Part shown: one piece after another, positions 1-6,337 of the stretch
How positions within the stretch are numbered: the first letter of the stretch is position 1
How the letters are laid out: each line of letters starts with the position of its first letter
Assembly (NCBI GenBank): GCA_958427975.1
Contig: CAUAEH010000056.1
Coordinates: forward strand, 1-12,507
DNA length: 12,507 bases
Direction of reading: 5' to 3'
Origin: an uncultured Collinsella sp.
Lineage (GTDB): Bacteria > Actinomycetota > Coriobacteriia > Coriobacteriales > Coriobacteriaceae
The notes under the pieces: generated by a model
Told to the model about the DNA's origin: nothing
Seen by the model: only the letters and a program-made list of their open reading frames with translations
Database searches by the model: none
Program-made: the position numbers and the translations under genes

Positions 1-563
1 GCCGTCACCTTTTTGCGGCCGCAGCGGCGGGCATACTCAAAGGCATACTCCACAATGCGGCGGCTCTTGGCGATAGAGATCGGCTTGATCGAGATTGCGG
101 AATCGGCGGCGAAGGTCTTTTGGCCCGAACGCTCGACGAGCTGCGAGAGCTCCTCGACCTCGGCAGCGCCCTCATCGAACTCGATGCCGGCGTAGAGGTC
201 CTCGGTGTTCTCGCGCACGATAACCAGGTCGACATCGCGGAAACGCGAGCCGTCGCCCGGCTGCGACAGGCAAGGACGCACGCAGGCGTACAGGTCGAAA
301 TGCTTGCGCAGGGCCACGTTGACGCTGCGGAAGCCCGTGCCGACCGGCGTGGTGATGGGGCCCTTGATGGCAACCTTGGTCTCGGCGACCGCATCGAGCA
401 CATGCTGGGGCAGCGGCGTGCCAAACTCGTCCATGACGCCGGCGCCGGCCTCCTGGACATTCCAGTTGATCTGGACACCGGTGGCCTCGACCACGCGGCG
501 CATGGCCTGCGTAATCTCGGGACCGATACCGTCACCGGGGATCAGGACTACATCGTGCGCCAT
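1..563 (-). CDS. NAD-type isocitrate dehydrogenase, N-terminal part (cut by window edge)
   Basis: Isocitrate/isopropylmalate dehydrogenase family, most likely isocitrate dehydrogenase, which oxidatively decarboxylates isocitrate to 2-oxoglutarate in the cytoplasm. The 187 visible residues run from an ATG at 563 off the left edge. A GDGIGPEI motif lies at residues 10-17 and GPITTPVG at 68-75. The substrate loop RSVNVALRK (79-87) has Ser80/Asn82, as in isocitrate rather than isopropylmalate enzymes. VRPC is at 95-98 and RENTEDLYAGIE at 117-128, which holds the expected catalytic Tyr124. Family members are about 330-360 aa, so roughly half is missing. Start choice: GAGGAG lies 7-8 nt upstream, inside the last codons of the preceding HEAT-like gene, which stops 6 nt before this ATG. 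The gene is therefore probably translationally coupled. Homoisocitrate or tartrate dehydrogenase is a less likely alternative. Confidence 0.88.
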   Translation of the reverse strand, partial: MAHDVVLIPGDGIGPEITQAMRRVVEATGVQINWNVQEAGAGVMDEFGTPLPQHVLDAVAETKVAIKGPITTPVGTGFRSVNVALRKHFDLYACVRPCLSQPGDGSRFRDVDLVIVRENTEDLYAGIEFDEGAAEVEELSQLVERSGQKTFAADSAISIKPISIAKSRRIVEYAFEYARRCGRKKVT

Positions 564-569
564 AATCTG

Positions 570-1268
570 TTACTCCTCGTCTTCGGCGTCGTCAGATTTT
601 TTAACGCTAGCACGCTTCTTCTTTTTGGAGAGATCCAGGCCAAAACGTTTAACAAGCATTTCGCAAATCTCGCTCGAACGGGCCTTGAGATAGCTGCCCT
701 TGCCGTTTTCGGCGTCGAACTTAAGGCGCAGCGCGAGCTTCTCGGCGACCTCGGCGTCGATCTCGCCCTGGCCAAACTCGTACAGGCAACCGAGCATGTC
801 GCGATACTCAAGGTCGCCGTGGTAGCACTGGATGGCCTCGTCCAGGATGGGCCAAGCCTCGCGCGAACGCTCGACGCTCGTGGCGCCCCACACACACAGC
901 AGGCGGAAGGCGGCGTAGCGCAGCGTGGAGGAAATCTCGTCGAACAGCGCAGTCTCGGCGCCCTCGAAGGCATCGCCCAGCTGCTCGGGGCAGGTGGTGG
1001 CGAGCGCCGCCAGGGCATCGAGGGCCTCCCAGCGGGTCTGAGCCTCGGGGCGGTCGAGTGCCTCGATCAGCGCGGGCACGCAGGGCACGACGCGCTGCGG
1101 ATCGCGCTCGGCAAGCAGGTGCAGCACGCGGGCGGCAAACTGGCGGATACGGCGCGTGGGGCAGCCGAGCTCCTTGACCAGGCGGTCGACGGCGTTCTCG
1201 TTCTCCTCTGCCAGCTGAAGCTGTGCCAGCTCCTCGTCGGTGAGCTGTTCTTCCTTGTTTTCTGCCAT
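570..1268 (-). CDS. HEAT-repeat-like protein of unknown function
   Basis: 232-residue acidic, probably cytosolic protein; I do not recognise a named family. Residues from about 25 to 200 look like consecutive alpha-helical pairs, e.g. RIRQFAARVLHLLAER, then VPALIEALDRPEAQTRWEALDALAALA, then LRYAAFRLLCVWGA. This alternation of Leu/Ala-rich helices resembles HEAT/ARM repeats, which usually act as protein-protein scaffolds. The C-terminus has a lysine block (KKKKRASVKK) followed by an acidic end (DDAEDEE). There is no signal peptide, membrane segment or catalytic motif. The ATG at 1268 has AGAGG about 6 nt upstream and follows the membrane-protein stop by 15 nt. Its own last codons carry the ribosome binding site of the isocitrate dehydrogenase gene. 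Operon position suggests a link to that enzyme or to the upstream oxidoreductase, but no function can be assigned. Confidence 0.8.
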   Translation of the reverse strand: MAENKEEQLTDEELAQLQLAEENENAVDRLVKELGCPTRRIRQFAARVLHLLAERDPQRVVPCVPALIEALDRPEAQTRWEALDALAALATTCPEQLGDAFEGAETALFDEISSTLRYAAFRLLCVWGATSVERSREAWPILDEAIQCYHGDLEYRDMLGCLYEFGQGEIDAEVAEKLALRLKFDAENGKGSYLKARSSEICEMLVKRFGLDLSKKKKRASVKKSDDAEDEE

Positions 1269-1283
1269 AGTTACCTCTTCTTA

Positions 1284-1712
1284 CTATTTCTTAGTGTGCT
1301 TGCCAGCACCCTTGCTGTCATCGGTGACCGAGATGAGCTGTCGGTCGGCTGCACCATTGTGACGCGCGCGGCGGCGCTCCTCGGCGTCGCCCGCATCGGC
1401 GGCGGCGCGGTGTGCCTTGTTGACGTTAAAGACCTCATCGTGCTTGCGCCATGGGCCGACGGACTCGCCAAAGCTCATCTTAAGACCGGCGATAAAACCG
1501 CCGAGCCAGCCGATCGGCGCAAACTGCACCAGCGGGAACAGCGAGAACACCCAGGTCAGCAGGACGACTGCCGCCGCTCCTGCAAAATTGGCAATCCAGT
1601 AGTCGCGCTTGGTGATGACGCGCTTTTCGCACGCCCACTGGCCGCACAAAAAGCCGATGTAGATCGCAAAGATAAAGAGCACCAACGCGAGCACCACGAA
1701 CGTCCAGCTCAT
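1284..1712 (-). CDS. Small membrane protein, unknown function
   Basis: 142-residue protein starting MSWTFVVLALVLF. One strong transmembrane helix spans about residues 4-24. A second hydrophobic stretch spans about 40-62, and a third, weaker one (FAPIGWLGGFIAGLKM) about 66-81. The rest is a hydrophilic, positively charged tail (EERRRARHN, ending KGAGKHTKK), presumably cytoplasmic. No family recognised. The frame is open to an ATG at 1748, but the ATG at 1712 is preferred. GGGGAG sits 8 nt before it, formed by the final codons of the upstream oxidoreductase gene, and the longer version would overlap that gene by about 30 nt. Only 5 nt separate the upstream stop from this ATG, so the two genes are very probably co-translated. 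Confidence 0.75.
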   Translation of the reverse strand: MSWTFVVLALVLFIFAIYIGFLCGQWACEKRVITKRDYWIANFAGAAAVVLLTWVFSLFPLVQFAPIGWLGGFIAGLKMSFGESVGPWRKHDEVFNVNKAHRAAADAGDAEERRRARHNGAADRQLISVTDDSKGAGKHTKK

Positions 1713-1717
1713 GGGCG

Positions 1718-2797
1718 CTACTCCCCGTGATGGTGGCCGCAGCAGCACTCGTGGCCGTCATCATGGCCGTGGCCGCCGCAGCACTCGTGGTCCTCGCCGT
1801 GATGGTGGCCGCAACCGCACTCATGGTCGTCGCCGTGCTCGCCGCAACCGCAGCCGTCCTCGTGAGCACCGTGCTCTTCGGGACGATACTGCGACCAGTC
1901 CAGACCGGCGGCGATGGCGTCGGCCTCCTCCTTGTAGAGGACCGTGATGGCCTGGGTACCCAGCTTGGCGCCACCGATGGCGTCGAGCATGTCGTAGAGC
2001 GTAAAGGCCACATCGGCGCCGGGCAGCGCGAGCTCGCGGTCATCGGCGTAGGCGAGCGCCAGACGCAGGTCCTTAATGAAGTGCTCGACCATAAAGCCGG
2101 GCTTGTAGTCGCCGTCGAGCGCCTTGGGAGCCAGGCTCTCCATGGCGCCGGACTTGCCGGTACCGCCCAGGATCATCTGGCGGGTCTTCTCCAGGTCAAG
2201 GCCGCTCAGCTCGGCAAATGCCATGGCGTCTGCCATGCCGACCATGCAGGCGCCCAGCGACACCTGGTTGGCGAGCTTGGCAGCCTGGCCCTTGCCGGCG
2301 CCGTCGAAGCAGCAGATGTTGGCCGCAAAGGTGGCAAGGATGTCGCGGACCGGCGCGATGTCGTTCTCGGTAGCGCCCACGATAGCCGTGAGCGTACCGG
2401 CGATAGCGCCCGACTCGCCGCCGGTGACGGGGCAGTCAAACGCCATGCGACCAGAAACCTGGGCGGCCTCGGCAATGTCACGGGCGAGCTCGGGCGAGCT
2501 CGTGGTGAGGTCGATCAAGACCGCGCCCGGCTTGGTGCACGCGAGTAGGCCGTCGCCCGCCAGATAGAGCTCCTCGACCTCGGAGGGATAGCCCACCATG
2601 GTAAAGACGACATCGGCGTTAGCCACGGCATCGGCCGGCGTATCAGCCCAGGCAGCACCGCGCTCGATGAGCGCCGCGGCCTTGGACTTGGTGCGGTTGT
2701 TAACCGTGACGGGGTAGCCGGCGTCCAGAATGTGACCGGCGATGGGGGCACCCATGATTCCGGTGCCGATAAATGCGACAGAGAGCTTGTTTGCCAT
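1718..2797 (-). CDS. 3-hydroxyisobutyrate dehydrogenase/tartronate-semialdehyde reductase-family enzyme with His/Cys-rich C-terminal tail
   Basis: 359-residue NAD(P)-dependent beta-hydroxyacid dehydrogenase (HIBADH/GlxR/GarR family), cytosolic. The Rossmann dinucleotide motif FIGTGIMGAPIA is at residues 9-20. Substrate-binding DCPVTGGESGA is at 121-131. Catalytic GKGQAAKLANQ is at 168-178, with Lys174 and Asn177 in place. The conserved HFIKDLRLAL segment is at 239-248. Family members are about 290-300 aa and the catalytic part ends near residue 305. The remaining segment, residues 309-359, contains 14 His and 9 Cys and looks like a metal-binding tail. The tail is an imperfect 24-residue tandem duplication ending CGHHH both times. 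Start: ATG at 2797 with AGGAAAGG about 5 nt upstream. The precise substrate (3-hydroxyisobutyrate, tartronate semialdehyde or succinic semialdehyde) cannot be read from sequence. First gene of a tight four-gene run. Confidence 0.9.
   Translation of the reverse strand: MANKLSVAFIGTGIMGAPIAGHILDAGYPVTVNNRTKSKAAALIERGAAWADTPADAVANADVVFTMVGYPSEVEELYLAGDGLLACTKPGAVLIDLTTSSPELARDIAEAAQVSGRMAFDCPVTGGESGAIAGTLTAIVGATENDIAPVRDILATFAANICCFDGAGKGQAAKLANQVSLGACMVGMADAMAFAELSGLDLEKTRQMILGGTGKSGAMESLAPKALDGDYKPGFMVEHFIKDLRLALAYADDRELALPGADVAFTLYDMLDAIGGAKLGTQAITVLYKEEADAIAAGLDWSQYRPEEHGAHEDGCGCGEHGDDHECGCGHHHGEDHECCGGHGHDDGHECCCGHHHGE
1721..1873 (-). repeat. Imperfect tandem repeat encoding the His/Cys-rich tail
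   Basis: Two units of about 72 bp (1726-1797 and 1798-1869) are visible directly in the plus strand: the string CGTGATGGTGGCCGCA recurs exactly 72 bp apart. In protein terms, residues 310-333 and 334-357 align at 13 of 24 positions, including HEC.CGHHH in both. This is consistent with growth of the tail by duplication. The last unit also supplies the GGGGAG ribosome binding site of the next gene. Confidence 0.75.
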
Positions 2798-2895
2798 GAA
2801 ACCTTTCCTTTTGGGTTGGGTGTTGTTACCAGGTTGAATACTCGGTGCCAGCGTTTGGGCAGTGAGTTGAGATCGATTACGGCCGCAGCACTTGC

Positions 2896-3849
2896 CTACT
2901 GGCCGCGCACACGGCGCGCGATGCGGTCGGAAAGCGAGGCTTTCTCGGCGCGGTTCTTACCCCAAAACGCGCAGGCCACCATGCCGGGGCCCACGTGCGA
3001 ACCGATGGTGGGGCCCACGGAGCCGCGAATGATCGTGACGTCGGCGCAGCCCTCCTCCTTGCGGATGGCGGCCTCGAGCCAGTCGCCGTCCTTCTCGGCA
3101 TCGGCCGTCATGATGGCGATGGGCATGGTGCGATCGGGCACGTAGTTCTCGCGGAACGACTTGAGGATGGACTTGAGCGCCTTCTTGCGGCCGCGGTTGA
3201 CGCCGATCAGCGACAGCGAGCCGGCCAGGTCGTAGGAGAGCTCGGGCTTGACATCGAGCTTTGCCGTGAGCTGCGCCGCCGCGGGCGGAATGCGGCCGCC
3301 GGCAGCCAGCGCGTCGAAGCTCTCGAGCGTAAAGTAGCCGTGGACGTAGGTCTTTGCCTCGTTTGCCCAATCGACCAGCTGCTTGGCGGTCAGTCCCGCC
3401 GAACGCTGGCGCACGGCCTCGAGCGCCAAGAGCGCGCCGGTCGCGCAGGGCAGAGCGTTGTCGACCACGTAGAGCTCGAAGTTGGGATACTCGGCGCGCA
3501 CGGCATCTGCCGCCTGGCACGCGGAGTTGTAGCTCGACGACAGCGCCGAGGTAAAGCACAGGTAGACCGTGGGTGTGCCCTCTTTGGCGCACTCGGTAAA
3601 GAACTCGATATAGCGACCGAGCGACACAGCCGAGGTGGACACGCGGGCACCGGCGCGCATGCGGTCGTAGAACTCCTTAGGGCTCATGCTCGACCAGATA
3701 TCGTCCGTGCGCTCCTCGCCATCGATGATAAAGGGGAAGCCCAAGATATCGACATCGAGGTTCGCGGCGACCTCGGGGCTAAAGTCGCAGCAGGTATCGA
3801 CGACGATGCGGCAGCGGTCAGAATGGCCGGTAGATGCAGCCTTGTCCAT
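2896..3849 (-). CDS. DegV family fatty-acid-binding protein
   Basis: 317-residue DegV/EDD-fold protein. DegV proteins bind a single fatty acid and, in Firmicutes, serve as FakB subunits presenting it to the FakA kinase; no FakA is seen here. Signatures: an N-terminal VVDTCCDFSPE strand (residues 16-26, matching the usual D-S-x-x-D start), the ligand loop STSAVSLG at 71-78, SALSSSYNSA at 101-110, VVDNALPCATG at 128-138, and GGRIPP at 184-189. The C-terminal segment VGPTIGSHVGPGMV is at 278-291. Length is slightly above the usual 280-290. ATG at 3849 is chosen because AAGGAG is 8 nt upstream; a TTG at 3852 is the alternative. The preceding hpf terminator lies just upstream, so this gene needs its own promoter or read-through. 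Cys20-Cys21 at the ligand-entry strand is slightly unusual. Confidence 0.9.
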   Translation of the reverse strand: MDKAASTGHSDRCRIVVDTCCDFSPEVAANLDVDILGFPFIIDGEERTDDIWSSMSPKEFYDRMRAGARVSTSAVSLGRYIEFFTECAKEGTPTVYLCFTSALSSSYNSACQAADAVRAEYPNFELYVVDNALPCATGALLALEAVRQRSAGLTAKQLVDWANEAKTYVHGYFTLESFDALAAGGRIPPAAAQLTAKLDVKPELSYDLAGSLSLIGVNRGRKKALKSILKSFRENYVPDRTMPIAIMTADAEKDGDWLEAAIRKEEGCADVTIIRGSVGPTIGSHVGPGMVACAFWGKNRAEKASLSDRIARRVRGQ

Positions 3850-3867
3850 CAAAGCGACTCCTTACGT

Positions 3868-3899
3868 AAAAAGGCGGCCACCCGCATGGGATGGCCGCC
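3868..3899 (-). terminator. Intrinsic terminator after hpf
   Basis: On the minus strand, arm GGCGGCCA (3899-3892), loop 3891-3881 and arm TGGCCGCC (3880-3873) form a perfect 8-bp GC-rich stem. A further CCC/GGG pair within the loop lengthens it past one bulged base. It is followed by five T (3872-3868). It lies 29 nt past the hpf stop and ends transcription before degV. Confidence 0.85.
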
Positions 3900-3903
3900 A
3901 GCC

Positions 3904-3923
3904 GTTAACTCATGCAAGTTAAC
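3904..3923. repeat. Short inverted repeat GTTAACT/AGTTAAC
   Basis: Arms GTTAACT (3904-3910) and AGTTAAC (3917-3923) are separated by 6 nt, immediately after the hpf stop and just before its terminator hairpin. There is no T-tract of its own. It may be an accessory 3' stem protecting hpf mRNA, or chance in an AT-rich gap. Confidence 0.4.
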
Positions 3924-3928
3924 GTATT

Positions 3929-4513
3929 TTACTCGTCAAGTGTTTCGATGCGGGGCTTGATGATGCCATATCCACCATTCTTACGGTGATACACCACATT
4001 GATGAGGCCAGTCGTCGCGTTCTCGAACACGTAGAAGTCGTGGCCGAGCAGATCGGTCTGCACCAGCGCCTGCTCCTCAGTCATCGGGGTGACATCGATG
4101 ACCTTCTCGCGGACGAGCAGGTCGTCCTCCTCCTCGGGCAGCAGCAGGTCGGCCAGATCCTCGACGCGCTCGACCGGTGCGACATCCGCTGCGCTGGCAC
4201 CGCCCTGGCGGTTGTCCACGACCTTGGTCTTGAACTTGCGCAGCTGGCGAGTGACCTTATCGGCGGAGAGGTCGATGGCGGCGTACATATCTGCACCGTG
4301 CTCGGCAACGCGAATCACCGAACCGCGGACACGAACCGTAACCTCGACGATTGCCGGGTTGGGGTTCGAGGGGTTCTTCTCATAGCGAAGTACAACGTCG
4401 ACCGTCATGGGCTCGATATCGAAAACCTTGAGCGCCTCGCCGATCTTCTCATCCACATGCGCACGCAGAGCATCGGTTACCGTCGTCTTGCGTCCAGAAA
4501 CCTTGATATCCAT
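3929..4513 (-). CDS. hpf: Ribosome hibernation-promoting factor, long form
   Basis: 194-residue long-form HPF (YvyD/RaiA family). It binds the 30S decoding/mRNA channel and, through its C-terminal domain, pairs ribosomes into inactive 100S dimers under stress or slow growth. N-terminal domain, residues 1-100: MDIKVSGRKT, TDALRAHVDEKI, VTVRVRGSVIRV, DMYAAIDLSADKVTRQLRKFK. An acidic linker runs about 105-135 (LLPEEEDD). The C-terminal dimerisation domain, about 137-190, has MTEEQAL, GHDFYVFENATTGLINVVYHRK and YGIIKPR. Length is as expected for the long form. The frame is open further upstream, but ATG 4513 is chosen: it begins exactly at the family N-terminus and has GGAG 6 nt upstream. It appears monocistronic, with terminators on both sides. 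Confidence 0.95.
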   Translation of the reverse strand: MDIKVSGRKTTVTDALRAHVDEKIGEALKVFDIEPMTVDVVLRYEKNPSNPNPAIVEVTVRVRGSVIRVAEHGADMYAAIDLSADKVTRQLRKFKTKVVDNRQGGASAADVAPVERVEDLADLLLPEEEDDLLVREKVIDVTPMTEEQALVQTDLLGHDFYVFENATTGLINVVYHRKNGGYGIIKPRIETLDE

Positions 4514-4634
4514 ACGTGGCTCCAATCTGCCTCGGGGACTTACTGTACTGGCTATGTACCCATTGCCGTGCATTTAATCACGCGGATTCCCAAAGACCCG
4601 AATAACGATTGCTTGATACCGCATACCGAAGTCT

Positions 4635-4658
4635 CGCACTTTTCTGTGGCAAAGTGCG
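4635..4658. repeat. Dyad symmetry upstream of hpf (CGCACTTT/AAAGTGCG)
   Basis: Perfect 8-bp inverted repeat with an 8-nt spacer, about 120 nt upstream of the hpf start, in a 217-nt gap between the preceding terminator and hpf. There is no T-tract, so it is not a terminator. It could be an operator for a repressor of hpf or a leader hairpin. I see no convincing -35/-10 pair in this gap. Confidence 0.4.
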
Positions 4659-4730
4659 CTATAGGAGGGCGACGGCGACTTTGGTTCTGCACCTAAAAAA
4701 TGTCTTTGACCTGCTGGTTTTACGGAAACG

Positions 4731-4764
4731 AAAAAGCCGGGCTCCCCTGTTGGGAAAGCCCGGC
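4731..4764 (-). terminator. Intrinsic terminator after solute-binding lipoprotein gene
   Basis: On the minus strand GCCGGGCT (4764-4757) pairs perfectly with AGCCCGGC (4743-4736). The intervening CCC and GGG extend the stem, and five T (4735-4731) follow. It lies 67 nt past the stop codon of the lipoprotein gene. Confidence 0.87.
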
Positions 4765-4787
4765 AATGCGTGTTGAAACCGTGAAGA

Positions 4788-4816
4788 GGCGTCTCTCTTA
4801 GCGCATAGGAGACGCC
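4788..4816. repeat. Hairpin in 3' UTR of lipoprotein gene
   Basis: Inverted repeat GGCGTCTC (4788-4795) / GAGACGCC (4809-4816) with a 13-nt loop, between the lipoprotein stop (4831) and its terminator. It has no T-tract, so it is a second 3' stem-loop, perhaps for mRNA stability. Confidence 0.5.
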
Positions 4817-4830
4817 ACCCCTAGCAATAA

Positions 4831-5838
4831 CTAGCTATTGAGCTTGTTAATGTCGTCGTCGGTGATAGCGCCCTCTTGGCTGGACGATTTGCTCTCAGAG
4901 GACAAGTCATCGCTGCTGGAATCGGAGGATTCATCGCCGGAGGACATGGTCTCACTGGACTCAGAGTCGCCCGACTGCACGTTAACGCCCGAAACCGTCT
5001 TAGTGGTGAGGTCGTAGGGTATCGTGCCATACCAGACAGAGTGGACCGCCTCGAGCGTGCCGTCGGCCGTAATACCGTCGAGGGCATCGCTCACGGCACG
5101 GCACAGCTCGTCGTTGGCAGCAAGGCCCGCAACGCCGAGCGTCGAGGGCGTCTCGAGAGCGCCAACGTAGGAGATCTGGCTCATCAGACGTGCAAGGTAA
5201 CCGCCGGCAGTGGAATCGCAGATCACATAGTCGACCTCGCCGGACTCGAGCGCTTCAAAGCACTCATTAATGTTGGAGAAGGTCTTTTGGTTGGCCGTGA
5301 CGCTCTGTTTGGCGAGTGCTTCCTGCGATGCCGAGGAAGCCTGAACGCCCAGGGTGGCGGTGTTAAGCGTTTCGGTAGAGACGTTCAACGACTTACCGTC
5401 ACTGGTCTTTCCAAACACGGCGGCAGCATCATAGAGGCAGGTGCCAAGCGTGCTGACGTCGCCATTCGTGGAATTGATGTCGCCAATGAAGATGTCGGCC
5501 TTTTTATCGCCAAGCGCGGAATCGGCCGAGGACGCATCGACAAAAGCGACCTTGAGGCCCATGCGGCTTGCAAGAGCGCGAGCGGCGTCAACTGCGTAGC
5601 CCGTGAGGTTGCCATCGGCGCCCTGCATGGCCTGCGGGGCATCGGAAGTGTCGAGGGCGACCGTAAGGGTACCAGGAGTGACCAGGGCATCGTCCGACAC
5701 CGTAGGGGTGACGGTCTCGCGCTCGATCTGGTCGATCGTAGGCGTCGTGAACGTGGACAGCGGGTTGAATGCGCATCCGCTCAGACCCAATACGGCGATG
5801 ACCGCCGCGGTCCCAGCGCCCAACCGAGCCGCGTGCAT
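4831..5838 (-). CDS. Family-3 extracellular solute-binding lipoprotein with serine-rich acidic tail
   Basis: 335-residue secreted lipoprotein resembling the substrate-binding subunits of polar amino-acid ABC transporters (SBP_bac_3). Signal peptide at residues 1-22 with lipobox LSGC; Cys22 is the lipidated residue. The SBP core starts with GTLTVALDTSDAPQAM (57-72) and GNLTGYAVDAARALASRMGL (76-95), the usual G-x-x-x-G-x-x-x-D-x-A-x-x-x-A pattern. It continues with DIFIGDINST (115-124) and VDYVICDSTAGGYLA (202-216). Residues 289-323 are almost only Ser, Asp and Glu, an addition not found in typical members. ATG 5838 is chosen for its GAGGGG 7 nt upstream; ATG 5856 is possible and would add two positive charges to the signal peptide. 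No permease or ATPase gene is adjacent, so it is an orphan: an unlinked transporter subunit, a sensor, or a surface binding protein. Confidence 0.85.
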   Translation of the reverse strand: MHAARLGAGTAAVIAVLGLSGCAFNPLSTFTTPTIDQIERETVTPTVSDDALVTPGTLTVALDTSDAPQAMQGADGNLTGYAVDAARALASRMGLKVAFVDASSADSALGDKKADIFIGDINSTNGDVSTLGTCLYDAAAVFGKTSDGKSLNVSTETLNTATLGVQASSASQEALAKQSVTANQKTFSNINECFEALESGEVDYVICDSTAGGYLARLMSQISYVGALETPSTLGVAGLAANDELCRAVSDALDGITADGTLEAVHSVWYGTIPYDLTTKTVSGVNVQSGDSESSETMSSGDESSDSSSDDLSSESKSSSQEGAITDDDINKLNS

Positions 5839-6337
5839 CAAGCTGCCCCTCACCATGTCCACTACCCTGCCTTCTGTGTCGTATACAATCCGTGCATTGC
5901 GCGGAATATCGGGTTGTTCCCACCAGCTGACCTGGTATTTGACCCCACACTTGCGCACCGGGGTGTTTGCTCGGGAGGCCGTAGCCACCTTCACGACTGG
6001 CCCGCTCGCCCGCGAGGCGGTATTGCCCCAAAGAAAGTAGAACGGACGGTGCGGCTTACATCTAGGACGCGCCATGATCGCGCCGCGCGCACGCGGACGC
6101 TTACGTGGATCCCTTTGACCGCGTCTGTCTTGGACTAGGGTGGGCATTTCACCCATCCGCAACCACAGCCTGGCAGGAACGTAGCGCATTATAGCTAAGT
6201 TCAAGCTAAAGTTTAAGGTTAGGGACGTTATTCGCATCGCGAGTACAGATTTCGCAGGTCAGGACGGGCCGCACGTGCTCTGATTGAGCCCGTCGCTCCC
6301 CTATGGAAAGCCCCAACACACCCGTCTTAGGGCGCCG
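5839..6337 (-). other. Long gene-free stretch: putative leader of the lipoprotein gene and upstream region
   Basis: About 500 bp with no gene I can support. The lipoprotein reading frame stays open through most of it (to 6237), but the conceptual peptide is Arg/Pro-rich, does not resemble a solute-binding protein, and would bury the signal peptide. If the TATAAT promoter near 6190 is real, roughly 325 nt is an untranslated leader. Possible stems on the minus strand are GGGTG/CACCC (around 6137-6153), ACCCC/GGGGT (5941-5963) and ACCAG/CTGGT (around 5922-5936). I recognise no riboswitch, T-box, tRNA, SRP RNA or RNase P core motif. Beyond the promoter, a 7-bp GACGGGC/GCCCGTC dyad (6263-6294) encloses the palindrome GCACGTGC. 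Confidence 0.5.
6188..6216 (-). promoter_or_regulatory. Putative sigma-70-type promoter with direct repeat in spacer
   Basis: Minus strand -10 box TATAAT (6193-6188) is a perfect consensus match. It lies 17 nt from a weak -35 TTAAAC (6216-6211). The spacer and -35 edge hold a direct repeat, AACTTTAGCT (6213-6204) and AACTTAGCT (6201-6193), which could be an operator. Transcription would start near 6181 and read toward the lipoprotein gene. Confidence 0.45.

Noticed and set aside
120..1730. Long plus-strand open frame (536 codons)
   Set aside because: Antisense to three minus-strand genes with family motifs, coupled ribosome binding sites and proper spacing; long antisense frames are expected at this GC content.
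5960..6010. T-box-like string (AAGGTGGCTACGGCC) on the minus strand
   Set aside because: Does not match the GGTGGTACCGCG core, and there is no specifier stem, antiterminator pair or linked tRNA-synthetase or biosynthesis gene.
4876..6138. Plus-strand open frame (420 codons)
   Set aside because: Antisense to the solute-binding lipoprotein, which has lipobox and family pattern; the plus-strand product has no recognisable features.
5857..6237. N-terminal extension of the lipoprotein reading frame
   Set aside because: Would place a signal peptide and lipobox about 150 residues inside the protein; the better Shine-Dalgarno is at the internal start.
6263..6294. GACGGGC/GCCCGTC dyad as a possible tRNA or terminator
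   Set aside because: No cloverleaf arms or T-loop sequence and no T-tract; only a 7-bp stem.
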